Below are positions 30,417-39,990 of a DNA stretch of 64,000 nucleotides, piece after piece. Source of the stretch: Limosilactobacillus urinaemulieris (lineage in GTDB: Bacteria > Bacillota > Bacilli > Lactobacillales > Lactobacillaceae); assembly GCF_014838745.1 (NCBI RefSeq), contig NZ_JABUXR010000002.1:62001-126000 (forward strand), given 5' to 3'. Under the pieces are notes generated by a model. That model was given only the letters and a program-made list of their open reading frames with translations. It did no database searches and was not told the origin of the DNA. Every line of letters starts with the position of its first letter. Positions within the stretch are counted from its first letter, which is position 1. Made by a program: the position numbers and the translations under genes.

Positions 30417-31583
30417 ATGTTTCCAAGGAAATACAAAAATAAGTGGCGCTTTGGTCAACGCTATAAGGATCCACTTACAGATAAATGGCGAACCGCAACT
30501 GTAATCGCTGATCGCAATACAAGAGTTACCCGTCACGAAGCTCAGATTGCCCTCGATAAGAAGATTAATGCTAAGCTAGCAAGTATTACCGGGGAACACA
30601 ATAAGCACCGTCAGATGACGTTAGGCGAGCTATATAACACATACTGGAATGAGAAGAAAGATAGTTGGCGACTGAACTCAAGAAGGACTTACCGCAATTC
30701 TTACAAGATATTCTTTCAGCACTTTGACCAGGAAGCAAAATTATCTAACTTAACTTCTCTAATGCTAACTAACCATTTTGACAACATGATTAGCGAAGTT
30801 CAGAAGAAACAAAAGAATAAATCATACAAGGGAAGTTGCAACATTCGATCAATTAGCGGCTTAAAGATATATTATGCTCGAGTAAGCATGATGTTCAATT
30901 ATGCTGTAAGAAAGCAATTCATTAAAGAAAATCCTTTCAAGAATGTGCATATTGCTTGGCCTAAAGAGAACCATCGTTCACTAATTGAACAGAAATATCT
31001 TGATGAAGACGAACTTAGCATTCTTCTCAACTACTTCAGAAAGGTACAACCTGATTTCGCTGATATGTTTGAATGGCAATATCTAACGGGTATGCGTTTT
31101 GGAGAAGCGGCATCCCTTTATCTAAAAGATATTGATCTCAAAGAGAAGCTGGTACATGTGAATGGAACCTTACTATACGATAATGGCCCTAAGCAAAATT
31201 ATATTAAACAAGATGTACCAAAGACAGATTCTAGTTTTCGAGAGATTGCCCTATCTGATCGAGCCATTGAGATTTATCAGCAACACGCTAAAGGCAAGAA
31301 GAGAAATGACTTCTTATTTACAGACAAGGATGGTTACCCCTACTCCGTGCAACATGCTAATAATTGTTTAAATTCATTTAGGAAAAAGCATGACCTCGGT
31401 AAGATAATCACAACGCACACTTTTAGACACACCCACGTTTCAAAACTTGCTGAATTAGGAGTACCCCTTTATGTAATTCAACATAATGTGGGACATTCTA
31501 ATAGCAAAATTACCAGAGATGTTTATTTGCATGTAACAAAAAAAGCCCAGCAAGAACTGCGCAATAAACTCAATAAGATGTAA
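30417..31583 (+). CDS. int: Tyrosine integrase
   Basis: 388 residues; ATG at 30417 after AAAGGAGGTGA. N-terminal arm-binding part (WRFGQRYKDPLTDKWR), a SAM-like core-binding domain (TLGELYNTYWNEKKDSW), and the catalytic domain with the first Arg in LTGMRFGEAAS, then HTFRHTHVSKLAELG (H-x-x-R) and VGHSNSKITRDVYLHV (Tyr nucleophile). It integrates and excises the prophage. It is directly followed by the chromosome junction near glnA. Confidence 0.93.
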   Translation: MFPRKYKNKWRFGQRYKDPLTDKWRTATVIADRNTRVTRHEAQIALDKKINAKLASITGEHNKHRQMTLGELYNTYWNEKKDSWRLNSRRTYRNSYKIFFQHFDQEAKLSNLTSLMLTNHFDNMISEVQKKQKNKSYKGSCNIRSISGLKIYYARVSMMFNYAVRKQFIKENPFKNVHIAWPKENHRSLIEQKYLDEDELSILLNYFRKVQPDFADMFEWQYLTGMRFGEAASLYLKDIDLKEKLVHVNGTLLYDNGPKQNYIKQDVPKTDSSFREIALSDRAIEIYQQHAKGKKRNDFLFTDKDGYPYSVQHANNCLNSFRKKHDLGKIITTHTFRHTHVSKLAELGVPLYVIQHNVGHSNSKITRDVYLHVTKKAQQELRNKLNKM

Positions 31584-31585
31584 GT

Positions 31586-31672
31586 TTGTTGCACAATTGT
31601 TGCAAAGGCTTATCTTTAACTCTTCATAATCGTTGATATATCAATCATACCAAGGAGTTAGAAGATTTATTA
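31586..31672. other. Candidate attachment-site region
   Basis: Between the integrase stop and the glnA stop. TTGTTGCA occurs twice as a direct repeat (31586-31593 and 31597-31604, 11 bp apart), as expected for integrase arm or core sites. Further on lies TTGATATATCAA, a short palindrome. The right attachment site should be here. Its core cannot be fixed because the other prophage end is outside the window. Confidence 0.4.
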
Positions 31673-33016
31673 TTAATATTGTTCCATGTACCGTTGCCGT
31701 TCCCAATCAGAAACATGAGCACGGTAAGCATCATATTCACGGGTCTTAGCCTCTTCAAAGCTTTGGTATAAGTGTTCACCCATTGAGCTCTTAATCACTT
31801 CATCATCAGCTAGGTCCTTTAATGCACTGTGTAAAGTGTCAGGTAAGTTAACAATCCCCTTGTTCTTCCGTTCCTTAACAGTCATATCATAGATGTTTTC
31901 ATCAACGTTGTGAACTGGTGGCAAGTTATTCCGTAGACCATCAAGTCCCGCTTTAAGAACTGCAGCAATTGCTAAGTATGGGTTGGCTGCAGGATCAGCT
32001 GACCGCAATTCAAGACGAGTTCCCATTCCTCGGTCATTTGGAATTCGAACCAATGGTGAACGATTAGAAGTTGACCAAGCAACATAAACCGGTGCTTCAT
32101 AACCTGGAACTAACCGCTTATAAGAGTTAACAATTGGGTTAACAATCGCAGTATAACTCCGTGCGTGCTTCATCAAACCACCTAAGAAATGGTAAGCAGT
32201 TTCTGATAATTGGTTCTTATCGTTTTCATCATAGAAAGCATTTTTGCCATCTTGAGTAAAGAGTGACATATTAAGGTGCATTCCTGAACCATTAATTCCA
32301 GACAATGGCTTCGGCATAAACGTTGCGTGTAATCCGTACTTCTTAGCGATTGTCTTAACAACCAGCTTAAATGTTTGAATATTATCAGCCGCTTCAAGTG
32401 CATTAGAGTACTTAAAATCAACTTCATGCTGACCAGGAGCAACTTCGTGGTGAGCTGCTTCAACATCAAAGCCCATCTTTTCTAATGCAAGGACAATATC
32501 GCGCCGACAATCTTCACCAATATCAGCTGGTTCCATATCAAAGTAATTTTCGGAATCATTAACCTTGGTGGTTGGATTACCGTTATCATCCGTCTTAAAA
32601 AGGAAGAATTCTGGTTCAGGGCCAATATTAAATGAATTAAAGCCCATCTTTTGCATTTCTTTTATAACTCGTTTGAGATTGTTCCGTGGGTCACCTGAGA
32701 ATGGGGTACCATCTGTCATGTGAACACTGCAAATCACCCGAGCAACCTTTCCGTGATCAGCTCCCCAAGGGAAGACTAACCAAGTTGACATATCAGGGTA
32801 AAGGTACATGTCACTTTCCTCAATCCGCACGAAACCATCGATTGAAGAACCATCAAACATGATTTTATTATCCATTAATTTATCAAGTTGGCTAACCGGT
32901 AAGTCAACACTCTTAATTGTTCCTAACAAATCGGTGAACATCACCCGCAAAAAGCGAATATCCTCATCTTTAACCATTTGACGTACTTCATCTTTGGTAT
33001 ATAAATGTCTAGCCAT
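31673..33016 (-). CDS. glnA: Glutamine synthetase type I
   Basis: 447 residues, the normal length for the Gram-positive GSI-alpha type. Motifs include [44 protein letters not shown], and the adenylate-binding and arginine region [14 protein letters not shown]. It makes glutamine from glutamate, ammonia and ATP in the cytoplasm. There is no glnR upstream in this window. The prophage attachment region lies just past its stop codon. Confidence 0.95.
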   Translation of the reverse strand: MARHLYTKDEVRQMVKDEDIRFLRVMFTDLLGTIKSVDLPVSQLDKLMDNKIMFDGSSIDGFVRIEESDMYLYPDMSTWLVFPWGADHGKVARVICSVHMTDGTPFSGDPRNNLKRVIKEMQKMGFNSFNIGPEPEFFLFKTDDNGNPTTKVNDSENYFDMEPADIGEDCRRDIVLALEKMGFDVEAAHHEVAPGQHEVDFKYSNALEAADNIQTFKLVVKTIAKKYGLHATFMPKPLSGINGSGMHLNMSLFTQDGKNAFYDENDKNQLSETAYHFLGGLMKHARSYTAIVNPIVNSYKRLVPGYEAPVYVAWSTSNRSPLVRIPNDRGMGTRLELRSADPAANPYLAIAAVLKAGLDGLRNNLPPVHNVDENIYDMTVKERKNKGIVNLPDTLHSALKDLADDEVIKSSMGEHLYQSFEEAKTREYDAYRAHVSDWERQRYMEQY

Positions 33017-33176
33017 AAATTCATTTCCCTTCTTAAAGACACCTTAGTCAGGTTCCTTAATAAAAGAAAGTAAATAATAATTTTACTGGCCAGTTTCAAT
33101 TTAAAATTTAGACTAGACCAATCCAAATTAAATAACTTGTATTCATTAAGTAACCCTGTTTCCTTAGTACTGCTTA

Positions 33177-33205
33177 AGGATACCAATTGAAAATCATTAA
33201 GTCAA
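33177..33205 (-). promoter_or_regulatory. glnA promoter
   Basis: TTGACT (33205-33200), 17 bp spacer, TATCCT (33182-33177) on the minus strand, leaving a ~150 nt untranslated leader before glnA. The gene-free 33017-33254 otherwise shows only A/T-rich DNA. Confidence 0.65.
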
Positions 33206-33210
33206 TTTAC

Positions 33211-33224
33211 TGAAAACGTTTTAA
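33211..33224. promoter_or_regulatory. Candidate cre (CcpA) site upstream of glnA
   Basis: TGAAAACGTTTTAA matches the cre consensus TGWAARCGYTWWCA except one position near its end. It lies a few bases upstream of the glnA -35, a place used for CcpA control. Confidence 0.4.
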
Positions 33225-33254
33225 CCTGATTATAACTAAATCAACACAAAAACT

Positions 33255-34178
33255 TTAATTTTTTAACCAGGAAGATATAAATTGTTTAATTTCGTTAGTA
33301 TTATTTTGACCGCCTACAAGGTCAAACCAGTGAACATCCATCTTATTTCTAAACCAAGTTAACTGTCGTTTTGCATAATGGCGTGAATCTTGTTTAATTT
33401 TATTTACAGCATCATCAAGAGAACATTTACCAGCAAAGTAGGGAAATAACTCATGATAACCAATTCCCTTTCCGGCTGGTAATTCAATTCCGCCCTGATC
33501 ATATAACCATTTAGCCTCATCGATTAATCCAGCTTTTATCATCAAATCAACTCGATGATTGATGCGGTCATATAATACTGGTCGCGCTGTAGTAAGTCCA
33601 ATCAGTAGAAAGTCATCCATTGATTGCGCCTGATGTTGTTGGGAGAATAGTTGACCACTAGTTTCAATTACTTCCAATGCGCGAATCACCCTCCGTGAAT
33701 TATTTTCAGGGATTGTCATTGCTGCTTGATGGTCCTTCTTTTCTAGTTGTTGCCAGAGGTAATGGGCACCATTTGCTTCTAAATTTTTTTGCCAATGTTG
33801 GCGAATCTTTACCGAGCGAGCATTATCTTGATGACCACCTAATGCAAGGTTATTTGTTAATGACTGCAAATAAAATCCAGTTCCACCAACGATTAACGGT
33901 AACCGTTTAGCATTACTGATCTTTTCAATCCAAGAATTAGCTTCCCGTTTAAATTTAGCAACTGAATATTGTTGATCAACGTCACAAATATCAATTAAGT
34001 GATGAGGAATTCCTGCCATTTCTTCAGCTGTTACCTTAGCTGTTCCAATATCCAGGTGTCTATATACTTGCATTGAGTCACCAGATATTACTTCACCATT
34101 AAAGGCAGTTGCAATTTCGATTGATAGAGCAGTTTTACCTACCGCTGTAGGGCCAACAATTGCCACAACTTTAGACAT
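33255..34178 (-). CDS. miaA: tRNA dimethylallyltransferase
   Basis: 307 residues. Starts with the P-loop VAIVGPTAVGKTALS, followed by GEVISGDSMQVYRHLDIGTAK, IPHHLIDI and VGGTGFYLQSL, all typical of MiaA. The C-terminal RQDSRHYAKRQLTWFR-type segment is present. It adds dimethylallyl to A37 of tRNAs reading UNN codons. It is separated from glnA by 240 bp and transcribed in the same direction. Confidence 0.95.
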   Translation of the reverse strand: MSKVVAIVGPTAVGKTALSIEIATAFNGEVISGDSMQVYRHLDIGTAKVTAEEMAGIPHHLIDICDVDQQYSVAKFKREANSWIEKISNAKRLPLIVGGTGFYLQSLTNNLALGGHQDNARSVKIRQHWQKNLEANGAHYLWQQLEKKDHQAAMTIPENNSRRVIRALEVIETSGQLFSQQHQAQSMDDFLLIGLTTARPVLYDRINHRVDLMIKAGLIDEAKWLYDQGGIELPAGKGIGYHELFPYFAGKCSLDDAVNKIKQDSRHYAKRQLTWFRNKMDVHWFDLVGGQNNTNEIKQFISSWLKN

Positions 34179-34279
34179 TTTTTATCTCCTTAATATAAAT
34201 TTTGATCCTTCTGACTGGTAAAAAGGCATTAAGTCTTGCATAATAGAAGTAACATAGTAACAAGAGGAGGTTATATATT

Positions 34280-34456
34280 ATGAAAAACTTTGCTAAGGGT
34301 GTCTTAATCGGAACTTTCGGTACTCTCGCCGCAATTGCTAGCGGAGCATTCACCTTCCACAAGACAGTCGTTAAACCAATTGAAGATCAAGAAGAAAAAT
34401 TTGATGAGAACCGGAAAGCTGCCACTCGAAAGAGTCGTTCAGCTCACCAGGCTTAA
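34280..34456 (+). CDS. DUF3042 family protein
   Basis: 58 residues; GAGGAGG lies upstream of the ATG at 34280. An N-terminal hydrophobic stretch (GVLIGTFGTLAAIASGAF) is followed by TFHKTVVKPIEDQEEKFDEN and a basic tail. This small membrane-associated protein is conserved next to miaA in lactobacilli and related bacteria, with unknown function. Confidence 0.85.
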   Translation: MKNFAKGVLIGTFGTLAAIASGAFTFHKTVVKPIEDQEEKFDENRKAATRKSRSAHQA

Positions 34457-34482
34457 TCAATTCTCTTATAAAGAAAAGGGAG

Positions 34483-34573
34483 TGGGACAGAACTAATTTG
34501 CTAGTTTGAACTCCCGTAAGCACAAATAGGGTTTCAGAGTTCGGCTTTGCCGAGCACTGAAACCCTATTTTCA
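34483..34573. repeat. Intergenic palindromic repeat, copy 1
   Basis: A GGGAGTGGGACAGAACTAAT lead-in is followed by a long hairpin in which AATAGGGTTTCAG pairs with CTGAAACCCTATT, its core containing GAGTTCGGCTTTGCCGAGCAC. The same core occurs inverted at 54938-54964. It could end transcription from both sides (DUF3042 gene and the rhodanese gene) and looks like a dispersed REP/MITE-like element. Confidence 0.6.
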
Positions 34574-34620
34574 TACTGCGCTATTCGTTTTTAATTAGGT
34601 AACAAAACCTATACAAAGCC

Positions 34621-35034
34621 CTAATACTTAGACTTCTTAGTCTTTCCTTTCCAATCATTATAGCCACCCTTAAGGATGTACAGTTGGTGATAACCATGTT
34701 TAGCAAGAAAGGCAGCAGCTTGAGTACTAATTGCAATTCCTTGGTCATACATATATACAGGAAGATCAGGACGTAATTCACCATATTGTTGTTTCAAGTA
34801 AATATATGGTAAATTCCGTGCCCCTAAGATATGCCCCTTCTTAAAGTCATTGGGCTGCCGAAGATCGATCACTTGTGCTTTACGCATCCCCTGATGAAAA
34901 GCATCTTGATCCAGAACCGTTGCATACTTCTTCCGACGGTAGTATTGGAAAAGCCAAGTAAGTCCCCAAGCAAGCAAAAGGACGATAATAACAATATTAA
35001 AGGTTAATAAACCATTACTAACTCCAAGAACCAC
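34621..35034 (-). CDS. Membrane-anchored rhodanese-like protein, cysteine missing
   Basis: About 137 residues; a GTG at 35034 is 7 nt after GAGGAG. One N-terminal membrane helix (FNIVIIVLLLAWGLTWLF), then a rhodanese fold: AQVIDLRQPNDFKKGHILGARNLPY and GYHQLYILKGGYNDWKG. The active-site loop, normally C-x-x-G-x-R, reads YDQGIAIS, so the sulfur-accepting cysteine is lacking and sulfurtransferase activity is unlikely. Likely in an operon with glk and the genes behind it. Confidence 0.85.
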   Translation of the reverse strand: MVLGVSNGLLTFNIVIIVLLLAWGLTWLFQYYRRKKYATVLDQDAFHQGMRKAQVIDLRQPNDFKKGHILGARNLPYIYLKQQYGELRPDLPVYMYDQGIAISTQAAAFLAKHGYHQLYILKGGYNDWKGKTKKSKY

Positions 35035-35052
35035 GTTAACGCTCCTCACTTT

Positions 35053-36015
35053 TTACATGAATTGCCGAGCCAAAGAAGCAGCCCCGATAACCCCAGCATC
35101 ATTACCAAGTTCAGCTAACTTCAATTGAGTTGATGTCCGGACAGTTGGGAAAGCAAACTTCTTGAAGTTTTCGTTAACCCGCTTCAAAAGGAAGTCACCA
35201 GCAGCGGAAACACCACCACCAATAACAAGGTATTCAGGGTTAAGCGCATTACTTAAGTTAGCAGCAGCTAATCCTAGGTAAAATGCAACTTCATCAACAA
35301 CGGTGTTTGCTAAGTAGTCGTTTTGCTTAGCTAAATCAAAGACAATCTTAGCAGTAATTTCGTCACCATTACCAATCATTGCCTTTAGGCGGCTGTCACC
35401 TTCATATTCTTCAGCCTTGTCCTGAGCAATGTGAACAATCCCAGTAGCGGAAGCATATTGTTCAAGGCAGCCACGATTACCACAAGTACAAAGGTACCCA
35501 TTAGGCTTTACGATCATGTGACCAACTTCACCACCAGCACCGACCATACCGTGAACTAACTTGCCGTTGGAGATTAATCCACCCCCAACACCAGTACCAA
35601 GTGTCATGAAGGCAACGTCATCACCTTCATTACCAGCACCCTTCCAGCGTTCACCGAGGGCAGCCACGTTAGCATCATTGTCAAGAGAGAACTTCATGCC
35701 AGTTCCTTCTTCAATTTGTTCCTTAACTTTTTGAGTAGTCTTCCAGTTAAGGTTATAAGCACCAACAACAGTTCCCTTATCACGGTCAATTGTACCTGGA
35801 GTTCCCATTCCAATACCAACAAATTGATCACGATCCATCTTGTACAAGTCAAGGTGGTGGTTAATTGAATCAATAATATCAGGAACAATGTGTGAACCTT
35901 CATCTAAAATATTAGTCCGTAAAGACCACTTTTGTTGAATTTCACCATTTTCAGTTAAGATCGCAAACTTAATAGTAGTTCCACCAAGATCAACACCAAT
36001 TAATTTTTTAGCCAT
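35053..36015 (-). CDS. glk: Glucokinase, ROK family
   Basis: 320 residues. ATP-binding DLGGTTIKFAIL at the N-terminus, LDNDANVAALGE (catalytic Asp), TLGTGVGGGLI, and the ROK zinc motif CTCGNRGCLEQYAS. It phosphorylates glucose to glucose-6-phosphate. The order yqgQ-glk-rhodanese is typical of lactobacilli. Confidence 0.93.
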   Translation of the reverse strand: MAKKLIGVDLGGTTIKFAILTENGEIQQKWSLRTNILDEGSHIVPDIIDSINHHLDLYKMDRDQFVGIGMGTPGTIDRDKGTVVGAYNLNWKTTQKVKEQIEEGTGMKFSLDNDANVAALGERWKGAGNEGDDVAFMTLGTGVGGGLISNGKLVHGMVGAGGEVGHMIVKPNGYLCTCGNRGCLEQYASATGIVHIAQDKAEEYEGDSRLKAMIGNGDEITAKIVFDLAKQNDYLANTVVDEVAFYLGLAAANLSNALNPEYLVIGGGVSAAGDFLLKRVNENFKKFAFPTVRTSTQLKLAELGNDAGVIGAASLARQFM

Positions 36016-36042
36016 TTTTTCATTTCCTTTCTTATTAACAAC

Positions 36043-36279
36043 TTAAATTGCTGTTCCGTTTTTTTCACGCAGTTCTTCTTCACGATGTTCTTTCCGAAGA
36101 ACGATTTTTGCTTTCATGTAGGTCGCGTTATCAACAACCCCAGCTTGATATAAGTGATCCAGCTCGATCGCAATTAACTCAATATCATATAACCGTTTAC
36201 CAACATAGACATAAACATTAAATTCCTTTAGCAACTGTTGAACATCATATAGAGTTCGATATTCTCGCGGTCGTGTCAC
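36043..36279 (-). CDS. yqgQ: YqgQ family protein (DUF910)
   Basis: 78 residues. LYDVQQLLKEFNVYVYVGKR and ELDHLYQAGVVDNATYMKAK are the YqgQ signature. A small three-helix, presumably nucleic-acid-binding protein of unknown role, conserved between the rhomboid and glucokinase genes in Firmicutes. Confidence 0.88.
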   Translation of the reverse strand: MTRPREYRTLYDVQQLLKEFNVYVYVGKRLYDIELIAIELDHLYQAGVVDNATYMKAKIVLRKEHREEELREKNGTAI

Positions 36280-36285
36280 CTTAAA

Positions 36286-36948
36286 TCACCTGCCAATTGC
36301 AATTATCATAGTAATAATGCCAAAGAATAATACAACACTGCCAATCATCCGTTTATAAAGGCGAACGTGCCCGACAAACGGCGCACCAACAACATATGAT
36401 ATTAAAAATCCACCGAGAAGGCCACCAATATGTCCGGCAAGATCCACTCCAGGAAGGAAGAAGTCCATCACGATGTTAATTCCGACTAAAACCAAGAATT
36501 GTCGGCTTAAGTCCTGAATTAATTCGTTATCGTGAAATGATTCCCCTAACATTAAGAATGCTCCAAACAAGCCGAAAAGTGCCGTACTCGCACCGGCTGA
36601 AATTGTATTAGGCAAGAAATAAGCACTTGCCAAGTTCCCGGTAAAAGCACTCACCAAATAAATCACCAGCATTCGCCAATGACTGAACAGTTCCTCAATA
36701 TACATTCCCAAGAAATAAAGGGTAATACTATTAATAATTAAGTGAGCAATGCCGATATGGAGAAATACCGGTGTTATCAACCGCCACCATTGACCCTCAT
36801 GGATCAAGGACGTAACTCGCGCACCACACTCTATTAGAACACTAGAATTCGTTGAACCGCCTAATAGTGTCATTATAATAAATGCAACTATCTGAATAAT
36901 CAAGAGGACAACGGTTACTGGTGCTCTTCGCCAAATTTGATCCCTCAT
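36286..36948 (-). CDS. Rhomboid intramembrane serine protease
   Basis: 220 residues with six hydrophobic segments. The catalytic Ser lies in SAGASTALFGLFGAF and the His in DLAGHIGGLLGGFL; HIGIAHLIINSITLYFLG is the conserved second helix. Family members (e.g. GluP) cleave membrane proteins within the bilayer. The start overlaps the last base of the 5-FTHF ligase gene. Confidence 0.92.
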   Translation of the reverse strand: MRDQIWRRAPVTVVLLIIQIVAFIIMTLLGGSTNSSVLIECGARVTSLIHEGQWWRLITPVFLHIGIAHLIINSITLYFLGMYIEELFSHWRMLVIYLVSAFTGNLASAYFLPNTISAGASTALFGLFGAFLMLGESFHDNELIQDLSRQFLVLVGINIVMDFFLPGVDLAGHIGGLLGGFLISYVVGAPFVGHVRLYKRMIGSVVLFFGIITMIIAIGR

Positions 36949-37505
36949 TAATCAGTCTCCGGTAAAGAAAGCACTTTATTGACATGTCTGTCGTATTGAT
37001 CACTTTGCCACTCATTTTCGTTTGCTAATTGGGTAGTAAAAGATAGTGAGACCGTATCACCATCATATTGGTCTAAGTAACGATCATAGTATCCCCCGCC
37101 AAAACCAATCCGACGACCAGACAGAGTAAATGCAACCCCTGGAACAATCATTAGATCAATTTCATCGGGTTGGTACACTCGACCATTTTTTGGTTCTAAA
37201 ATACCAAAAGTTGTTTCCACAAATTCGGTATCTTCATTCAACGCCACAAACTCCATTTGACGATCTGGCAAGGTTCGTGGGACAACAATTTGACGGTTCT
37301 CATGACGAGCATGAAGTATGATTAGAGAAGTATCCAATTCTAAGGACTGACTTAACGTTGTTGCGATAACCTTAGCATTCATCCACTCGGGTTGGTCAAA
37401 TAGCATTGAAGTTAATCTTTTTTCTTCATGTAAACGCGTATTAAGATCAAGTTGTTGCAGTCGTGCGATATACGCCTGACGCAACTCCTTCTTTGAATAC
37501 GTCAT
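36948..37505 (-). CDS. 5-formyltetrahydrofolate cyclo-ligase
   Basis: 185 residues from the ATG at 37505 with AAAGGAGAG upstream; a longer frame upstream lacks a good site. KKELRQAYIARLQQL and the C-terminal substrate loop VPGVAFTLSGRRIGFGGGYYDRYL identify the family. It converts 5-formyl-THF to 5,10-methenyl-THF using ATP. Confidence 0.92.
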   Translation of the reverse strand: MTYSKKELRQAYIARLQQLDLNTRLHEEKRLTSMLFDQPEWMNAKVIATTLSQSLELDTSLIILHARHENRQIVVPRTLPDRQMEFVALNEDTEFVETTFGILEPKNGRVYQPDEIDLMIVPGVAFTLSGRRIGFGGGYYDRYLDQYDGDTVSLSFTTQLANENEWQSDQYDRHVNKVLSLPETD

Positions 37506-37596
37506 TATCCTACAATCTCTCCTTTTAAACGTTTTCAATCTATAATTATCACAGCTCATGACTATTTATGCAAGCGTTTTTTCACTAAGTAATAAA

Positions 37597-37622
37597 AAAG
37601 GCACCTAAAAAGGTGCTTTTTT
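37597..37622. terminator. Bidirectional terminator
   Basis: GGCACC pairs with GGTGC(C) around an AAAAA loop, with A-run on the left and T-run on the right. It serves rpmG on the minus strand. Confidence 0.75.
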
Positions 37623-37623
37623 A

Positions 37624-37773
37624 TTACTTAGTTTCACGGTGTAAAGTAACCTTACGTTCCCGAGGGCAGTACTTGTTTAATTCAAGACGGTCGGGATTGT
37701 GACGACGGTTCTTACTAGTTAAGTAAGTCCGTTCGTGGCATGATGTGCATTCAAGGATAATGTTGACACGCAT
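37624..37773 (-). CDS. rpmG: 50S ribosomal protein L33
   Basis: 49 residues, the standard length; the ATG at 37773 is 8 nt from AGGAGG (a second ATG lies at 37779). Contains [19 protein letters not shown] and [16 protein letters not shown]. The two CxxC-type pairs are incomplete (CTSC present, C-P-R only once), so this is an intermediate between zinc and non-zinc forms. Confidence 0.93.
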   Translation of the reverse strand: MRVNIILECTSCHERTYLTSKNRRHNPDRLELNKYCPRERKVTLHRETK

Positions 37774-37908
37774 TGTCATGACCTCCTATTTTTTATTATT
37801 TAACGTGGTTATTAACCCTAACTCGTACAACTATATCATTAATTAACTAGTTTGACCAGTCTTTTGTGATAATTGTTAAGGAAAAATACTTGACAGATAA
37901 CCTAGCGA

Positions 37909-39990
37909 CTAGTCATTACTGGTACTCTTAGAATCCTGAACCATCTTCCAATAAGCACTGAATATTTGCTTAGCCATGTTCAAGTTAGCACCACCATTTT
38001 CATTAGTTACTCCCGGAATTGCAAGAGCAACAACAACTTGAGGGTTCTTAGACGGCGAGTAACCGGCAAAACTAATTGTTGAGGTCTGATGACCATTAGT
38101 AACAGTTTCAGCAGTCCCCGTCTTCCCTGAAATAGATGGTTTAGCACTTCCCAAGGACTTAGCAGTTACGTAAGAACTCGTTCCGTGAGTAACCTGATAC
38201 AGTCCCTGACGTACTAGATCAAAATCTTCCTTTGAAGCAGGAATTGTAAATTGAACCTGTGGTTGGGTTGTGGATTCAACTCTTCCTAGCTTACCATTAG
38301 ACTTGCTACCACGAATTTCCTTAACCACATACGGCCGCATCCGGTTCCCACCATTAGCGATCGTTGACATATATTGAGCCAGCTGAATAACAGTATAACC
38401 ATCATAGTTCCCGTATGATAAGTCAAGTGCTGAACCAATATGCGCCTGAGTCGACGGCCCATTATAACCAGCTGTTTCTCCCGGCAGATCAATTCCTGTC
38501 TTTTGCCCCAAACCAAACATGTTAAAGTATTGGCGTTCCTTAGCAAAAATACTTGGTTTCAATGTTAACTGGGCACCTGGTTTATAATTCATTCCGCCCT
38601 CCTTCATGATTAATTGCATCATGTAGGAGTTTGATGAAACTTCTAGTGCCATTGGAGCACTTAAAGCCATGTTAGCAGAACCAGTTTTATTGAACCACGA
38701 ACTCTTCGTTGAGGTCCCCGCAACCTTAATTGGTTGATCGGTCAAGGTATTATTGGTTGGTGTAATAACACCACTCATTAAACCACCCATAATAGTAGCA
38801 CCCTTAACAACAGATCCCATTGTAATCGGGTGGTTAATTGCTCCAATCTCATCAACGGTTTGTTTACCAGTCTTAATATCCCGGTCAATTCCAGCCATAG
38901 CATAAATTGCCCCAGTATGCGGATTCATTACTACTGCGTAAACACCTGACGAGTATTGAATCCCTGCCGAAGAGTAATTCTGTTTCAAAATTTCTTGAAC
39001 ACGTTTTTGGAACTTAGAATTAATCGTTAAGACAAGGTTATCCCCCTTCTTACCAGGATACTTAACTACCTCATCAGTTACCTTATTTCCACTAGTAGTC
39101 ACCTGTGTCTGTGATTTTGAACCAGCTAGAGTTCCCTGAAACATCTTTTCCAAGTAACTTTGACCCACACTATCACTTCTGGAATAGCCTTGCGAAAGCA
39201 AACTATTAACCTGGTCACTTGGTAGTCCGGTTGTCGAAACAGTCCCGGTTAGTGATTGGAAATCCTTCCCTTGGGGATAGTTTCTTGTCCAAGCCGTTCC
39301 GATTTTTACACCAGGCATCTGGTTTAAGTGTTCACCAACTTCTGCAAGCTCTTTACTAGTAACTCCAGACTTTTTGATGTAAGTTGTTGATAGCGAATAT
39401 GCTCCGGTCATCGCAGCATATATCCGGGCATTACTCTTCTCGTGATTTGACAATCGCCATTCACTCGGATGACTCTTTAAATACTTTAATGCAGCATTAT
39501 ATTGATCATCATCACTAGCATCCTTAGAGAGGTTTAGCTTTTTAGTAATTCGCTTGAGGTTATCCTTATTTGCTAGGTAGTAATCTTCTTCATTCCGGTC
39601 CGTTAACCGCGTATCACTGTTACTTACGGTAATGTACTTTCCTAAGCGATTAGCAATCTTATAAAGCTGATCAGTGGTTACGTCAGAGCTCTTAGTATAA
39701 GTAATTGCTTGGTGCGTTTGATTACCAACGATTACCTTACCGCGACTATCGTAAATCATCCCCCGCTGGACATTATTTGTTTGAATCGTAGTATCTGATC
39801 GTTTAACCTCCGCCTTATAGGATGACCCGTTAAGGACTTGCAAGTAAAATAAACGACCAGCAAGCATTAGTAGCAAGATTCCGACAATCCAAAGCAATAA
39901 GTTCAACCGTGAGGGAATTATGGATTGAGCGTTTTTATGTTTACCTTTATTTGAACTAAAATAGTTCGTAATTCGATCAAAAAGCTTCAC
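37909..39990 (-). CDS. Penicillin-binding protein 2 (class B transpeptidase)
   Basis: 693 residues. One N-terminal membrane helix (LNLLLWIVGILLLMLAGRLF), a long pedestal domain, and the transpeptidase domain with SxxK in MGSVVKGATIMGG, SSN in LEVSSNSYMMQL and KTGT in ISGKTGTAET. It cross-links septal or lateral peptidoglycan; the PBP2a/2b-like type fits elongation. Ends well spaced from rpmG. Confidence 0.92.
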   Translation of the reverse strand: MKLFDRITNYFSSNKGKHKNAQSIIPSRLNLLLWIVGILLLMLAGRLFYLQVLNGSSYKAEVKRSDTTIQTNNVQRGMIYDSRGKVIVGNQTHQAITYTKSSDVTTDQLYKIANRLGKYITVSNSDTRLTDRNEEDYYLANKDNLKRITKKLNLSKDASDDDQYNAALKYLKSHPSEWRLSNHEKSNARIYAAMTGAYSLSTTYIKKSGVTSKELAEVGEHLNQMPGVKIGTAWTRNYPQGKDFQSLTGTVSTTGLPSDQVNSLLSQGYSRSDSVGQSYLEKMFQGTLAGSKSQTQVTTSGNKVTDEVVKYPGKKGDNLVLTINSKFQKRVQEILKQNYSSAGIQYSSGVYAVVMNPHTGAIYAMAGIDRDIKTGKQTVDEIGAINHPITMGSVVKGATIMGGLMSGVITPTNNTLTDQPIKVAGTSTKSSWFNKTGSANMALSAPMALEVSSNSYMMQLIMKEGGMNYKPGAQLTLKPSIFAKERQYFNMFGLGQKTGIDLPGETAGYNGPSTQAHIGSALDLSYGNYDGYTVIQLAQYMSTIANGGNRMRPYVVKEIRGSKSNGKLGRVESTTQPQVQFTIPASKEDFDLVRQGLYQVTHGTSSYVTAKSLGSAKPSISGKTGTAETVTNGHQTSTISFAGYSPSKNPQVVVALAIPGVTNENGGANLNMAKQIFSAYWKMVQDSKSTSND

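Noticed and set aside
30324-30536. Minus-strand 70-residue open frame opposite the integrase start
   Set aside because: Antisense shadow of the integrase with no start signals.
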